Positions 39,241-51,910 of a stretch of DNA of 64,000 bases are shown in pieces. Location of the stretch: assembly GCA_030407315.1 (NCBI GenBank), contig JALQPE010001969.1:1-64000 (forward strand), given 5' to 3'. Numbering within the stretch: the stretch's first letter is position 1; each line of letters starts with the position of its first letter. The notes below the pieces were generated by a model. That model was not told the DNA's origin and searched no databases. It saw only the letters and a program-made list of their open reading frames with translations. A program made the translations under genes and the position numbers. This stretch comes from Asparagopsis taxiformis. Lineage: Eukaryota; Rhodophyta; Florideophyceae; Bonnemaisoniales; Bonnemaisoniaceae.

Positions 39241-39278
39241 GACTGGACGTCCGCGTCCACTTCCGAAAACACAGACGT

Positions 39279-40045
39279 GCGAAGCATTACGGCTTACCAT
39301 GTGGCAGTAGCCTTCTGTACACATTGGGTGTTCAAGTATGGTCCCCCACGGACATTATTATCCGATAACGGTCCGCAATTTGCGTCGAAGTTCTTCCAGG
39401 CTGTCTGCCTCCAGTTAGGAACGAAAAACGTCTTCACGACGGCATACCACCCCCAGACAAATGGGCAAGTCGAACGGTATAACCGTACTCTATTGAGCAT
39501 GCTACGTAATTATGTCAATGATAACCAGGACGACTGGGATGTCTACGCAGCAGCGTTAACCTATGCGTACAATACGCACGTGCATCGCACAACGCGTACC
39601 ACACCCTTCGACCTAATCCTAAGCCGACCTCCACCGCCATATGCGACACACCATTCGGTGAAAAGGAGGGCAACGCCAGACGCGTTCACGAAGCAAGACT
39701 TCTTACGCCGTATTACGGATACCATTGATATGGCAGGTAAACGCCTTCACAGCGCGCAAGCACGCTACAAACGTAACTTCGACCGGTCAATCCGGAAGTC
39801 TAAACGACTCATCACGACTGATGATTATGTCTACCTGGAAAATCCAGAAGTCCGTGAACGGAACAAGCTAACGCCAATAGCCCAAGGTCCCTACGGTTAT
39901 CCGTGCAGGACGGCGAACAGTATACATCGACCGCGATGGTATCACCGAAAAGGTTAGCCTCGACAGAGTTGCACTCGCCCCCGGCCGAACGAACAACTAT
40001 CCCCCCGGACACAACCTTCCGCTAGCGCGCCACAAACACCATTAG
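39279..40045 (+). pseudogene. Ty3/gypsy integrase, 5'-truncated and frameshifted
   Basis: The frame starts at the edge of unit P with RSITAYHVAVAF, followed by LLSDNGPQFASKFF (catalytic Asp) and TAYHPQTNGQVERYNRT (catalytic Glu), the core of a retroviral-type integrase of Ty3/gypsy elements. A one-base shift near 39895 (CCCTACGGTTATCC) moves the reading to VIRAGRRTVYIDRDGI, the usual integrase C-terminal barrel. It ends at TAG 40043-40045. Protease, reverse transcriptase and RNase H are absent; they were upstream of the unit P insertion. Confidence 0.85.
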
Positions 40046-40047
40046 GT

Positions 40048-41154
40048 ATGGACGCACCGTCGTCAAACACGAAATACCACCAACCACCGGGCGACGGTCA
40101 ACAAAACGCACAAAGCGAGTCACCTCCACCAAGTCCTACTCGGGAACTACCCACCACGGGTCATCCACCGCTTTCGCAGCAACCTGCAATTAGGACAAAC
40201 CAAGAAGGTAGTGGTTTGGGACAAACCACCCTTCAGGAGGGGGCCCCAGACGCTATGCGCGTAAGCCAAAATTTTGCAACTCCCTCTCGGGATGAACCTA
40301 GTAGCCGTACCCCTTTCGGTAACTCACCCATAATTGGGAGCGACGCACACGACCCAAGTCGTTCACCCATGCACCAGGTGCCAACCAACCGCGACCGCAC
40401 ACAATTGCGAAGAAACCTACGAAGTAGAGACGCACGCGCTGCCCAGGCAGATGCGGGCCAAAGTCCCAACCCCGACAGGGCTCATCCATCGCACAGGCGA
40501 ACAACTCGCAAGAGTGTTGCAGGCACTGACGCCACAGACCAAGCCCAAAGGCATCCGACTCGCGGAAACACGAACAAGCGACGCTTAAGTGAAGCACGCG
40601 TACAGACGCCGAGTTCTCCACAACGAGATGTGGACCCTCCATCGGGAGCCGAACTTCGCATAGAGAATCAAGCAAGTCAAGCACCCGCCCATGTGGCAAA
40701 ACCCAAACCGGGTCGACACACTCGCTCAAGCGCGAAGAAGAAGATAGCCACGGCAAACCCCGTAAGGTCCTTGGAAACCACCCCCAATGGGGAACAAGAG
40801 AAAGCGCCACAGGGCACGCAGCCGAACTCGGAACGAGTAGCTCTCCCTGAAGGGACGAAGGAAACCCCAGAGGGAAGTAGCGACGCCGAACGCGCAACCT
40901 CAGAGGAGGAATATCCAATCGATGATCTCATCGATTACGTCACTGACGACGATGGGGAACAATGGTTCCTTGTGAAATGGTATGGCTACCGCAAGCCAAC
41001 ATGGACGCAACGAGCGAATGTTCCCCCTGAATGGGCATCAAGGTACTTCCGTCGAAGACAATACCGCGAAGGTGACCGGCAACCGCGCCGAGCGCGCACG
41101 CTCAAACCGAAGAGAGGGAAGAAGTTGCGTAACCCCACAGGGATAAGAACCTAA
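40048..41154 (+). CDS. Ty3/gypsy polyprotein tail with chromodomain
   Basis: A 368-codon frame from an ATG two bases after the integrase stop, in a different phase. The first 280 residues are hydrophilic and disordered (proline, arginine, serine). At about 290-345 is a chromodomain: YPIDDLIDYVTDDDGEQWFL, then VKWYGY, W and the final aromatic. Chromodomains at the end of integrases direct Ty3/gypsy elements to heterochromatin marked by methylated histone H3. It probably continued the integrase frame before a shift, rather than being a separate gene. Confidence 0.7.
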   Translation: MDAPSSNTKYHQPPGDGQQNAQSESPPPSPTRELPTTGHPPLSQQPAIRTNQEGSGLGQTTLQEGAPDAMRVSQNFATPSRDEPSSRTPFGNSPIIGSDAHDPSRSPMHQVPTNRDRTQLRRNLRSRDARAAQADAGQSPNPDRAHPSHRRTTRKSVAGTDATDQAQRHPTRGNTNKRRLSEARVQTPSSPQRDVDPPSGAELRIENQASQAPAHVAKPKPGRHTRSSAKKKIATANPVRSLETTPNGEQEKAPQGTQPNSERVALPEGTKETPEGSSDAERATSEEEYPIDDLIDYVTDDDGEQWFLVKWYGYRKPTWTQRANVPPEWASRYFRRRQYREGDRQPRRARTLKPKRGKKLRNPTGIRT

Positions 41155-41397
41155 CAAGGTATCCACGGGGTGGAACTACCGAGCCTCGGAAGGTCAAGCC
41201 AGAAAGGGCGCACTTTATCACCGCCAACCGGAGCCAGTGTGGAAATTAAGATTTTTTCGAAAATGACATTTGGCCAATAGGGTTTCAACAAACAAGTTCA
41301 CACGTCATCGTGACGATGCATCTTTAATGTACCTCAGAGGTGCCTCAGGGCTACCTGATTAACAAAGGCGCAACGCAAAAGCGTGTTCAAACTACCC
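41155..41397. other. Retroelement 3' region, possible LTR start
   Basis: No gene. TGTGGAAATT at 41236 has the form of an LTR 5' end and is placed correctly after the chromodomain gene, but no second LTR copy lies in the window to confirm it. Confidence 0.25.
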
Positions 41398-42753
41398 TTA
41401 GAGGTTTATGCGGAGGGAACTGCCTGTCCCTAGCGACGATAATGGCTCGAAGGCCGAGGCCGCTGGGATGCGGAAGGTGCCGTAGGGGCAAACGCATGCA
41501 CGTTCGTCGATGGACGAGGATGACGAGGTGGGATTGCGACGCAAGCCGCGCTGCGGAATAGCACCGCTACCCCGACGACGGGCAGGCACAGGACCATGCG
41601 AAGGCGCGACTGAAGGTGCGGGTAACCCAACTCCAGGGACGGACGCGGAACGCGGAGAAACATCTGGCGACTCAGGCGACCCTAGTCGGGCATCCAATTG
41701 CACAAGCAAAGGATTACGAGCCACAGTGGCACCCTCAGGGGAATGAAGACGAGTACACACATTGCGATCGGGAAGACCCTCATCGGGAGACCTGGCACGA
41801 CGACGTGAGTAACCAGGCTGAGTCGCCTCTTCGCCACGCTCTCCGGGAATATCGCGCGTGACTGAAACCGCTTGCACCAGCAGACGCCTAGTGTCATCCA
41901 ATTCGCCTTCCAACTCCCCAATCCGGGTACGCAATTCTGCGGCTTCCAGGCGTGCGGCCTCTACCTCCTTATCCGCCACGCGGCGTCGCCCTCGCTCCTC
42001 GCGGAAGCGCGCGGGCGGCATTACGCTGCTCGCGTCCCTGCTTGTAGCGATTAGCCAACGTGACACACGTAACAGCGAGCGTGTCCAGCACAGAATCCAC
42101 AAGGAAACGCCCATTGGCCGATGCGAAAACGGAAGCCACCGTACCATCCCCGATCTCATTGGCCAACCGCCGAACCTCTGGAAGTGACATCAACTCCCGA
42201 CCGGATAATTCCCCACGTAGGATGTTCACAGCGGGAGGCTGACGCGGAGTACCGTCATCACCGTTTACGGATGGCTCAGAGCCTTTGTCGGACGTTAGAA
42301 ACGCCTCCACGGCAGGACCCATCTGGGATGACGGAGCAGCGACAAGCTGAGGGGCTGATGCGGTAGGCGTGTTATCCATTGGGACCGAACTTTCATACAA
42401 GTCATCAGAACCACCGGAAGGTAGGGGAGCAACAGGAGCGAAACTCCTTCCTGCATAAGGAGAGCGACCGCTCGGGCCTCCCATCTCGGAATTCCACCAC
42501 GGACGCGGCACAAATGCCTCGCCAACAGGCTGATGCTTGTAATAATCGGGATCACCGTCAGAGTAACTGTCAGGCTCCAAGCCGTAATAACCATCTTCGG
42601 TGAATTCATCATCCCTGCGATAAGGAGGCAGCTCTGCGGTCGAACCCTCTCGGTGGTTTAAAACGTTAATACGTAACGCCCTCTTCGGCAAGTCCACCGT
42701 CGTATAGACAACCACCTTCTCCGGTGCCACTCCTGTGATGTTGGTACTAACCA
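41398..42753 (-). pseudogene. Gag-like protein, frameshifted, opposite strand
   Basis: The minus strand encodes from ATG 42753 (MVSTNITGV) a hydrophilic protein with a YGLEPDSYSDGDPDYY segment. After a frameshift near 42000 in GC-rich DNA it continues as a coiled coil (VADKEVEAARLEAAELRTRI) and a serine/arginine-rich C-terminus ending at 41398. This layout suits a Ty3/gypsy Gag without a zinc knuckle, but no diagnostic motif is present. It lies tail to tail with the integrase fragment, so two retroelement pieces, or one rearranged element, are joined here. The right end of element A2 lies 38 bases upstream. Confidence 0.4.
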
Positions 42754-42978
42754 TTTTTTGAGGATAGTCATCACCCCCAAGGGCTACCTTCCACAGGATA
42801 ACCAAAAATAGAGAATATTCCATGGAAAATGCCATATCGTACAGTAGAACTAGTCACCATATTTTAGCGGAACGCCCATCCCCAACGTTTGGATAAGGCC
42901 CATCGAAAAAATGTAAAAAATCATGGGCTGAGACCAGCACGGCGATTTTGTTTTACAGTAGGCAGGAACCAAGCAGAA

Positions 42979-44185
42979 CTATGGTGTGGCCGTGAGGTGA
43001 TGGCTGAACCATGTACGGAAGGACACGTAGGGATGGAAATGAACCACGTCCATATATGAGCAGGACGGTGGGTAGACTAGAACGGGCCAAGTCACGCAGA
43101 CACGGACTGTTGGAATGGAACCAGTACTGTATATGGGTATAGTTAGATATGGGGTGCACCGTGACTGCGATATGTGGTGGAAGGTGCAGAGCGATTCGTA
43201 GAAATAAACTATAAAATATAATGGGCACACCGTGACGGTCCGGTGTCTGAAACCAGGCGTAACCAGCACTCGCTGAATGGACGGTGACCAAAGTATGATT
43301 ATTGTATTCATTGGAATAATTCCAGAGTAGGTGACTTTTTGCTCATGGGACGTGACCAAGGTGACTTGTGGAACTGGCCAAACGATAATCTGGAAAGGGA
43401 CCATTGACTGGGCATGTACGGCTCAAGGCAAAGCGCGGTTAGTTTCCAAACTACAGTACTGTGTAAAGCCCGGATATATTCTATTATCACACCTGCTCGT
43501 GACACTGGAATTATTCCACCGTGGAGCACTGTAATGGGTACGGTTCAATTCCACTGGATGTAGTGGTTGTACCGTCGGGTGGGTGTGGACCATGTCCACT
43601 GGGTAGAGTGGTTGCACCGGTGGGCGCTCTGGGTAGAAACTGAAAGGTAGAATGGGCGGCACATCGCACTTTTGCGGAGAAACTGCAGGACGGATAGGTC
43701 TGACTGAAACGATATCTAGGAATAATGGAAGTCGGCATAGGGACAATGAATTAGACTAGGGTGCAGCCAGTAGCGGGTATGCAAGATTTACGATATGGTG
43801 TAGTGGATATGGAATAGGTAAATGGGCAGCTAACGCCAAAAGTTTAACGACATGAAGATCATCTGTACACTGCACTAAGGAACTATGAACTATGCTACCA
43901 TGGTATATACCAAACGACAAAACAGTAGCTCTACATAAAGTAACTACAAATACATATAGGCATGAAAAGAGAGGTGAGGGGAAGCCAGAAATTTCTGTTG
44001 GCACCTGGAAGGAAAAGAATAGATGAATCAATGGTTAGTGCTAGGAATGTAATTTCATCAACGCTAGAAGCATGATTAGAAGCGAGAGAACATACCGTGG
44101 ATAGTGGAGCCAGAGCTTGAGTAAGCGGATTGTAGAGAACCCAGAAACTTCTGCTGGCACATAGATGGAAAGAAGTGGATGACAC
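42979..44185 (-). pseudogene. A2 copy of the short spliced gene
   Basis: It has the same exons and 91-bp intron as 22070-23356. The main frame is interrupted by TGA at about 43421 (NRALP then stop, where A1 reads tryptophan) and has two fewer 45-bp units. Confidence 0.35.
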
Positions 44186-44393
44186 AGTGGTCAGTGCTAG
44201 AAACGGTATGCCAAAAGCTCGATTAGACGTGAGAAAACGAATACGTTACTATAGTAATGACAGTAGCCCTGGAGAAAGACGAAACACAAAGTAGGAAAGG
44301 CAGAAAAGTATGTTAGCAGAAGAACAACGAAGAACCGCAGTAAAAGGAAATGGGAGGAATGGATTAAAGACTAAATGGGCTGGAAAACCTTAT

Positions 44394-44466
44394 CGTAGGA
44401 TGGAGGCGGCGGGCACAACCACATCTGTAGGGATGCGCTTGCACACCGCCGCCTCCATCCTGCGTA
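44394..44466 (-). ncRNA. A2 copy of the 74-nt stem-loop
   Basis: The same stem as 21791-21864 with several substitutions in arms and loop; pairing is kept. Confidence 0.4.
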
Positions 44467-44679
44467 CGTGGTGTGCTCCGAGCGACAGGTGATGGCGATG
44501 TTGCCCGGCGTGACGCAAGCCTTAAATACTGCTGCAGAGTGAGCCCAGAGGTCGCGTATTTCACTTGCGTAGTGAGAAAGCGCCCGCTTTTCGAGCTGAC
44601 AAATCAGAGACAAATCATCGATGATCCATGAACACATCATGGACACGTCATGGACTCGAGATGAACTCGTCATGAACAC

Positions 44680-44719
44680 GTAATGAAATAGAACACTAGG
44701 TAGTGTTCTATTTCATTAC
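44680..44719. repeat. A2 copy of the 40-bp palindrome
   Basis: GTAATGAAATAGAACACTA, GG, then the complement. Confidence 0.93.
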
Positions 44720-44783
44720 AGCTGGCGTGCAGCTCCACGCTTGGGAGCGGAAACGTGTATTGCAGGCTGAGGAGCCAATGATG

Positions 44784-44885
44784 AAAAATTAGAAAAAAAT
44801 GACTAGTTACTGCAGTAAAAAGTGATCTAGGAAGATGCATTTGGTAGATCATCGTTTTTACTGCAGTAAAAGAAACCTAATTTTA
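44784..44885. repeat. A2 copy of palindrome 8
   Basis: The inverted counterpart of 21377-21475, with an extra base in one arm (ATCATCGTTTTTACTGCAG). Confidence 0.85.
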
Positions 44886-45163
44886 CTTTAATTTTATTGT
44901 GGTACGTTCCGCCCTGAGGAAGCTGGTTCAGGCTTGAGGCAGTTCAAGGAAAGGATAAGCTCTGGAAGAAGCATGAATGGTATAGACGAGGAATTAGAGA
45001 TGGTTACATAGAATAGAACATAGTGTCTAACAGGTTTTGGGACAAGGGACATAAGTATGGCCAATGTCAAGGTGGATGTATATGACGGAAACGCTACAAT
45101 ATGAGGAAGTTTGTTTACGGGAAGTAATATGGCAGAGAAGCTTATGTACTAGACCCTAGAGTA

Positions 45164-48100
45164 TCATGCAGTCCTTGGCGGATATCCATCTGCTCTTGCA
45201 AAAATAGAGAAGGAACCACCATCCATAAACGAAGGACCTCCATGCGTAATTCCTCCATTCGAAGTGCTTTGCTCCACAGAACATAATGAATGGTTACAAT
45301 TGTGGAGGAGACCAACCTTACGAACCCCTGAAGTGAGAGGGAGAAACCAGGAGCCGGAATCGGTGTTCGGAGCAAACGTAGTGGGGGAGGACTTCTGCTT
45401 GATAACTGGAAGAACAATAGCGTGTGGTGGAGACAGGTATTCCTGGTGAGATTCGTCTATGCAAACGTTTCCAGGTGATGCAATGTTTCCATCAATAGTC
45501 AGGTCAAACACGGCGGTAACAGCCCAAAAAGAAGGCGAACAGGTCTTCTGTAGAATTCTAGAAGACGGGGAAGCTGAGTAGCAAGCTTGTACTACACAGC
45601 CAGAAGCTATTTCTTGTGGCTTTGAAAAGTCCCGAGACGCAGCAGAGGGCGAAGCTGCACAGGCAGGGTGGGCAGAACTGAGACGTGCTCCCTTGCAAGG
45701 TTTTCCACGAAGCATGACTGCATCCGAATTCTGCCCACAGGAAAAATCCTGCTGTGGTAATGAAGAGGGGACTCCTGTCCACGAGTAATATGAATATGGA
45801 GAAGAGAAGAATGGTAAAGAAGACCTATTCAAATGTTCGAGAAGGGGTTCTTGACAGAGGTCAGGCAGCGTACTAGCCGGGAGGTTCTCCATGGATTTAC
45901 AGTGCTCCCGTCCGAATAGAACACGAAGGAGAAACCGTTTAGAACGTTCTCTCTCCACAGATGCTGGAGTAGAATTGGAGAAAATTTTCAAAGCAAGATG
46001 GAGGCTTCCTTTCCAATAGTTTCCGAGTGCCGCTAACATAGCATCCAACTGTCTGTCAGCACCTCCGGAATGCTCTAGACCTCGTTTCATTTGCTGATGT
46101 GTTGCTTCGAAAGATAGCTCAGCTACCTGGCGAGTGTGTCCGAGCAGAGGAACAGTGTGTTCAAATGGCTCAATGAGACGGTGCAAGTTTGGCTTATTGT
46201 CAAGAATCTTCCTTGCCCGGAATCCAGCAGTCTTGTTTTCCATCTCAATGTGGTCATTATTATTCGTTACTATACCTTCGGTCTGCATCTTCCGTTTCTT
46301 CGAGACCGCTGTGCTCCGCTGTCTGGTAGGAACAGTGTTGAGCAGGTCATCCATTAGAGTAGCATATTCTTTCGATAGCTGCTGCAGACGACGGAGACTG
46401 TTGTGCGCAGAAATCCCTGTAGCTCTCTGTACTGCCTCAGAACCGTCGATATTGTTTCGTGGTAGGAAGTATGTAGCTACAGATATAGAGGACAGGAGAC
46501 GAACAAGTTCGAGAGACAGATGGCGTTGCTGTTCAGAAGCCTGGAGTGATCTTGAACCGCTACCTTCGGATGACCTTGTAGTCTGCGACTGGAATTTCAG
46601 AGAAGACCTGAAGCAGTGTGCGGCGACGAGGAGAACTGCAAATCTGTCCGAGATTCCCATTGTATGAGTTTCACCTGCGTTGAAGTTATATATCTTGTTC
46701 TGATTTGCCAGACCCAATACACGGAGGGCATCCACCATGAACCTGTCGGCCAGCCTTCTCACACCATCATTAGGCAAGCTTGAAAAAGCATTGTCCAGAG
46801 CATCCTTTGCCAGTCCGTGGAGGAGATGGTCAATTCCAACAAACGTCGAACGGTATGGGTCCAGAATAGCGGGCACGACAGGGATTCGTAGACCATCGTT
46901 TCCGAGTGGTGTCCCGGTTGGAACCAGCCCTTTGGACCTAGCTTCATGAAGTAGTCTTTCAATGAGATGCAATGGAGTGTCTGTGATATTTTGCACTGTT
47001 CTCAAACCCAGATACTTCAAGATGTTTGCAGAACTTTCCGATGAATGAACAGCTGCAGCTGTTCGCTCGGATGTGCGAAAGTGTGTATCAGAGCTCGAAT
47101 GTAAACGGGTGTCGTAGCCAAACTGCAAGTTCTTCCCATATTTCCCCCCTCTTACAAAGAAACACAAATGGCATGGGCAGTCTGCGTTGTGCCCCATGAC
47201 ATCCAGCACATGAGAACAGGCAGGATAATCCGATACGAAACCAATAAAGTCCAGGAAAATTAGACATTCATTGCCGTCTGGATCGACATCACGAAACCCC
47301 GACGTACATCCTTGAATAATGTCTCTAGAGATATGTCGAAGGATATGGTTTGTACTAACACCGGGACCTGTGAAACCGATGACGCGCACAGCAGAACTGT
47401 TCCGGCGACAGTCCAGCGGAAGACCCATTGAGAGCGTATAGCATCCTCCAGCACTCCCTTTCTTACCAGAGGCTTCATTGAAGTCATCGCAGTATAAAAG
47501 AAATGGATAGACGTAGTATGTGGTACCGCAGCTGAGAACCCCACGGAGATGTGTAGGATGAAAGGGGCTGGAGCTCGTGCCTGGTTTCAATAACTTGACA
47601 TTATTGATTGCACGAGTTCCGCCGACAACTTTGTAATGCCCTTCAGAGTTGACGAGAAAGAGCAGTTTTTGCGATGGGCCTGGCGGTCCGGGAGAGCTGA
47701 CGACAAGCCCAATGAAGAACTGTACACCATACTTTTGAGTAGAGTTGCATTCAGGACTGGGCGATAAAACTGTCAGGTGATCACCCGGCCGAGCATATTC
47801 CCTGAACGACTCTTTCTGAAGGATGACGGCGGACCCATATGAATTCGGGGAGACCGAAAGCCTACTATGAAATGCGGCACCAGAGTTAATCCACGAAGAA
47901 GATGTGAAAGCTTTGAACGACTCATAGCTGGAAGGTAGTGATTCCTGTTGGAAAAGGGAACTGAGAGTAGGATCTAGAGGAGAGGCGTGCCGCCCAGATA
48001 TCACGCGAAGCTCCACAATACTACCCCCGAAAGCAGGAACCGGAGAGCCATCCTTATCTTCTGCCCTTAGAGTATAGTTTTGTCCTTTCAGAGAGTACTC

Positions 48101-49210
48101 TCTGAATTTTCCTATCCTGGATGTACACACATTACCATGTAAACTTAGTAACTCATCCGAGTCGGAAGCATCCAATTGTGTGTTATCACGCCACGCAAGG
48201 TCGAATATTTGTGGCGTAGCAATGTCTGCTCGTGCATATTCGCTTGGTGGAACGATAAGTACAGGTGTTGATTGGCCTGTGGTTGCTCGTTCGACGCGGC
48301 TTCTTCGTAGAATTGCGGAGGAAGCTACACGGGCTGCACTGCGCTCTACGTTTACAGGAAAATAAACGGTTTCTGAACGCAACCATGCATTGTAGAATAG
48401 CCACGGTCTCACCTTACGCACTATTGTCGAATAATGAGGCAGACCTTGCTGAACGTGTTTATTCGTTGAGCCTTTTCTCGCGAAATCGAACAAAACACGA
48501 TCTTCCTGCAGGCTAGCGGCAGTACTTTTTGTGGAACCTGTCAGCTTTGCGACAGCATACAGCGTAGTACATTGTGTCATGTAATTGCGAGCTTTGGCTG
48601 GATTGGACGTATTGAGGATGAAAGGAGAAGAGATGAGAAGTTTAGCCTCTATCTCCTCCTGCAGTAGCAGGTCTTTATCATTCGACGCGGTATCATGTTC
48701 TGAGAATACATCATCGGGTTCGTCAGAACTATCGTGATGGAATTCAGTAGGAACTGTCGCAACAGCAGAAGCAGGTTCAGTCCTAGAAGGAAGTATCATA
48801 TCACAACCGTCGGGAATGGTGGATAGTTTTTCAACTGCTGGAGGTGGCAGGGTGTTTCCCTCTTCGCTTTTGGCGCACTCCAGAGAGACAGTGGTATCCA
48901 TGGGTACCAGAGCAATAGCATGCAAGCTATTGCTCCCAGTTGTAGACATATCCAGGACAGGCGAGGAAGGGGGTGTTGGATCTGGGAGCCGGTGGTTGAT
49001 AGCATTTGGATTCTGGGGAATGTTCAAAGTGCTGTCATGGTCTATTTGTGGGGGAGGAAGAGGGTTTTGCATTGGTCTCCAGCCCATGTGATGGACGGAG
49101 AAAGGGTCAGAAACTGTTCTGGTAGTCGAACGCCTAGCCCGACTACGACCAGGTTATACATTGTTGTATCGTAGTCGTAGGCCAGTCCTAGACTTTCTCG
49201 GTCTTGCCAT
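45164..49210 (-). pseudogene. A2 copy of the element A transposase
   Basis: The ATG at 49210 opens the same AT-hook-like start, but codon 20 is TAA where A1 has TAC. A 1307-codon frame is open from a later ATG (49087). Near the 3' end AAAG-type extra bases after GTGGAGCA change the last 40 residues relative to A1. All transposase motifs of 17056-21117 are present (CDDFNE, SDYPACSH, CPCHLC, GIDHLLHGLAK). A product from the internal ATG would lack only the basic N-terminus. Confidence 0.75.
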
Positions 49211-49430
49211 GTCTCGATGACAGACAATTTGCAGGCTCTGATATTTGTGTGACGGACCGCGTGTAGGCCTTGCCGTAGTGAGCATAGAAACGAAACACAC
49301 AGATGTGATGTAAAGCTGTAGAAAGGGAGAACATGAATAAGTCGACCGTTACAGTCTAATAGTTTAACTATGACCTTGCTCAGTTGCACATACGACTATA
49401 CTACCCATAAACAGCAATCATTCATGGAAC

Positions 49431-49558
49431 GGGAGATGTTGAAATTTGATAATTTTTTTCGCTCCGAAATTACTGTAGTAATAAGTGATCTAGGTTGATG
49501 CACTTTGCTAGATCGCTTTTTACTGCAGTAATTTCGGAGCGAAAAAAATTACCAAATT
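49431..49558. repeat. Hybrid palindrome of A2 (6/7 recombinant)
   Basis: One arm has the outer sequence of palindrome 7 (GGGAGATGTTGAAATTTGAT), the other that of palindrome 6 (ACCAAATTCTAGGACCTCAACG). The product fits recombination between the two with loss of the DNA between them. Confidence 0.88.
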
Positions 49559-49786
49559 CTAGGACCTCAACGCCAGGGGTCCAGCGCCCTTTGCGACTTA
49601 CGAATGCACACTGGTTGCAACTAGCATACTACCATTCTTTACCTTGCCATGCACCAGAACGGGCGAGGGCAGAGGACCATCAACGGAAGGAGATTCTGAC
49701 AAACTACAAGTAGACTATAGGAATGTGGGAGAACATGGAAACAAGAGAAATATAAGTTTAGAGCAAGTTATAGTTCATATGCTATC

Positions 49787-49836
49787 TATTCAACTGTAAT
49801 ATACTCTTCGCTACTACTTTCCTCTTCCTTATCACT
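49787..49836 (-). pseudogene. 3' remnant of the oxygenase-like gene
   Basis: The last 16 codons and stop of the gene at 14283-15595 (EEESSEEYITVE), cut by the end of Z2 at 49837. Confidence 0.85.
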
Positions 49837-49859
49837 ACGTCTGTGTTTTCGGAAGTGGA

Positions 49860-50150
49860 CGCGGACGTCCAGTCTCTCTAGTACGGGTCCTAGTCGGCCC
49901 CGAGATTTACTAGAACAAATGAACGTCCGCGTCCAAAAAAAATAAAAAATTTTTGGATGCGGACGTCCACTCTCTCTAGTACATATGGCGGAATACTAGG
50001 GCCCGACATCCACTTTCTCTAGTACATATGGCGGAATACTAGGGCCCGACATCCACTTTCTCTAGTACATATGGCGGAATACTAGGACCCGACATCCACT
50101 TTCTCTAGTACATATGGCGGAATACTAGGACCCGACATCCAGTATACAAT
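49860..50150 (-). repeat. Z2 subterminal 43-bp repeats
   Basis: Inverted copy of 38949-39240; the order of degenerate units differs slightly. Confidence 0.88.
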
Positions 50151-50269
50151 ATATCAGCGAAAACCGGGAGGGAAGAAATTACAGCGGATGGTAAATTCAG
50201 GGCCCATATCGGACCGTATTTTATTCTCTCATTTAGGAAACTGCTCGTATACAATACGTCTCTCTAGAA

Positions 50270-50450
50270 TAGGGAATACATATCTGGTCAGAATAGGAAA
50301 TAAATACCCGGTTAGAATAGGAAATACGTATCCAGCCAGAATACGGAATATGTATCCAGCCAGAATACGAAATACGTATCCAGCCAGAATACGGAATATG
50401 TATCCTGCCAGAATACGAAATACGTATCCAGCCAGAATACAAAATACCTG
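50270..50450 (-). repeat. Z2 24-bp repeats
   Basis: Inverted copy of 38651-38830 with the same number of units by eye. Confidence 0.9.
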
Positions 50451-50779
50451 TCAGCATATCGTCGATCACCCATCTCCCTCACTATCGCGTTCTCCCTACC
50501 ATCCGAACGCCATGCACCACCATCCGCACATACTTCAAGAACCCTCACGACCTTGATTACAAAAAATCCGCTCCTTCCCAATTCCATCCCGCTTTCCTCG
50601 ACACCACCCCAGCCCATTAAATCATCAAGACATCAAACACGAACATGGTCAGCAAAATCTTACACCACTTGAAACGACTCTCACTTCTATCGTATGCCCG
50701 AAAATATACACATACCAGAAACACTTCACAGCTTCATTCCCCATCTTCCTAGATCCCTTCTTCACTCTCCTTCAGTCCT

Positions 50780-51910
50780 GCCGTTCCTGCTTCACCACTC
50801 CTGCATCACATCCAAAACATCAACCCCAACAGTCAGATTCAAAAGCAACGCTTACCACGACAGATATCCTAGAAACTCCCTTACTTACCTCTCCGAGAGG
50901 ATGAGTGAATCATCCATCCTACACAAAATACAAACCATGATCCAAAAACCTTGCAATGAATAATCAAAGTCAGCAGTCCATATCTTCGCAAAACAAGTCT
51001 TGGTGCTCAGTGAAACTTACCTTCTGTCATCAACATTCCTGCACCATCTACACAACATCGGAATCAACCACAACAGTCAGACCCAAAACCAACCTTCCCT
51101 CGCTGCTTACTTTCAAAACTCGCACACTTACCTTCGCTCCACACAATACACACCATGACTCAATAGGCTTCCAATGAAAAATATCGCATCAACGGAAATA
51201 GTCAGACTCAAAACCAACCTTCCCTCGCTGCTTACTTTCAAAACTCGCACACTTACCTTACCTGTTCCATCCTGCACACAATAAAAACCATAAATCACGT
51301 AATCGTGTAGCCAAGAAAAGTAGTCAGCATTCCGCATCTTCGCACAACCGGTCTGGGCGCCCAATGTGACTTACCTTCCGTCATCACTATTCCTCCATCA
51401 CCTACGCAACATCGGAATCAATCGCAACAGTCAGATTGAAAACCAACGTTTCCCTCGCTACATACCCTGAGAACTCGCAAATGTACCTCTCATCCATCCT
51501 ACACACAATACAAACCATGATCCAAAAACCTTGCAATGAGTAATAATCATAGTCAGCAGTCCATATCTTCGCAAAGCACATCTTGGCACTCAATGAAACT
51601 TACCTTCCGTCATCAACATTCCTGCATCATCTACACAACATCGGAATCAACTACAACAGTCAGACTCAAAACCAACCTTCCCTCGCAGCACACTTTCAAA
51701 ACTTCACGTACCTCTCTTCCATCCTCCGCTCAATACACACCATGAGTCAACAGGCTTCCAATGAAAAATATCGCATCAACGGAAATAGTCAAACTCAAAA
51801 CCCACGCTTACCTCAATGCATACCCTCGAGGGTAGAGGATGGAACGAAGGTACGTGCGCGAATCTTGATCAAGATTCGCACACGTACAAAGCAAAGGCGG
51901 TCAAAGAATC
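50780..51910. repeat. Z2 copy of the degenerate tandem repeats
   Basis: Inverted copy of 37200-38350. Confidence 0.8.

Larger units (their letters stand above)
30982..39278. mobile_element. Unit P: Plavaka-like DNA transposon
   Basis: It contains a coiled-coil gene on plus and a transposase on minus, convergent. The right edge (39278) is fixed by comparison with 49837, where the same end meets other DNA. The left edge is inferred from a shared ACGTCT at 30981-30986 and, inverted, at the right end; that is weak. The right end cuts a Ty3/gypsy integrase at 39279, so the element inserted there. M and P occur together in both copies and may be one larger element. Confidence 0.55.
42792..49836 (-). 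mobile_element. Element A2: inverted right-hand part of element A
   Basis: Reverse-complement copy of 15545-23544. The terminal CACAGGATAACC at 42792 differs by one base from the other ends. It holds the spliced gene, the stem-loop, palindromes, the transposase and the last 50 bases of the oxygenase gene, and is then cut by Z2. It lacks about 880 bases between palindromes 6 and 7. The rest of A2 is expected beyond the right edge of the window if Z2 is a simple insertion. Confidence 0.85.
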
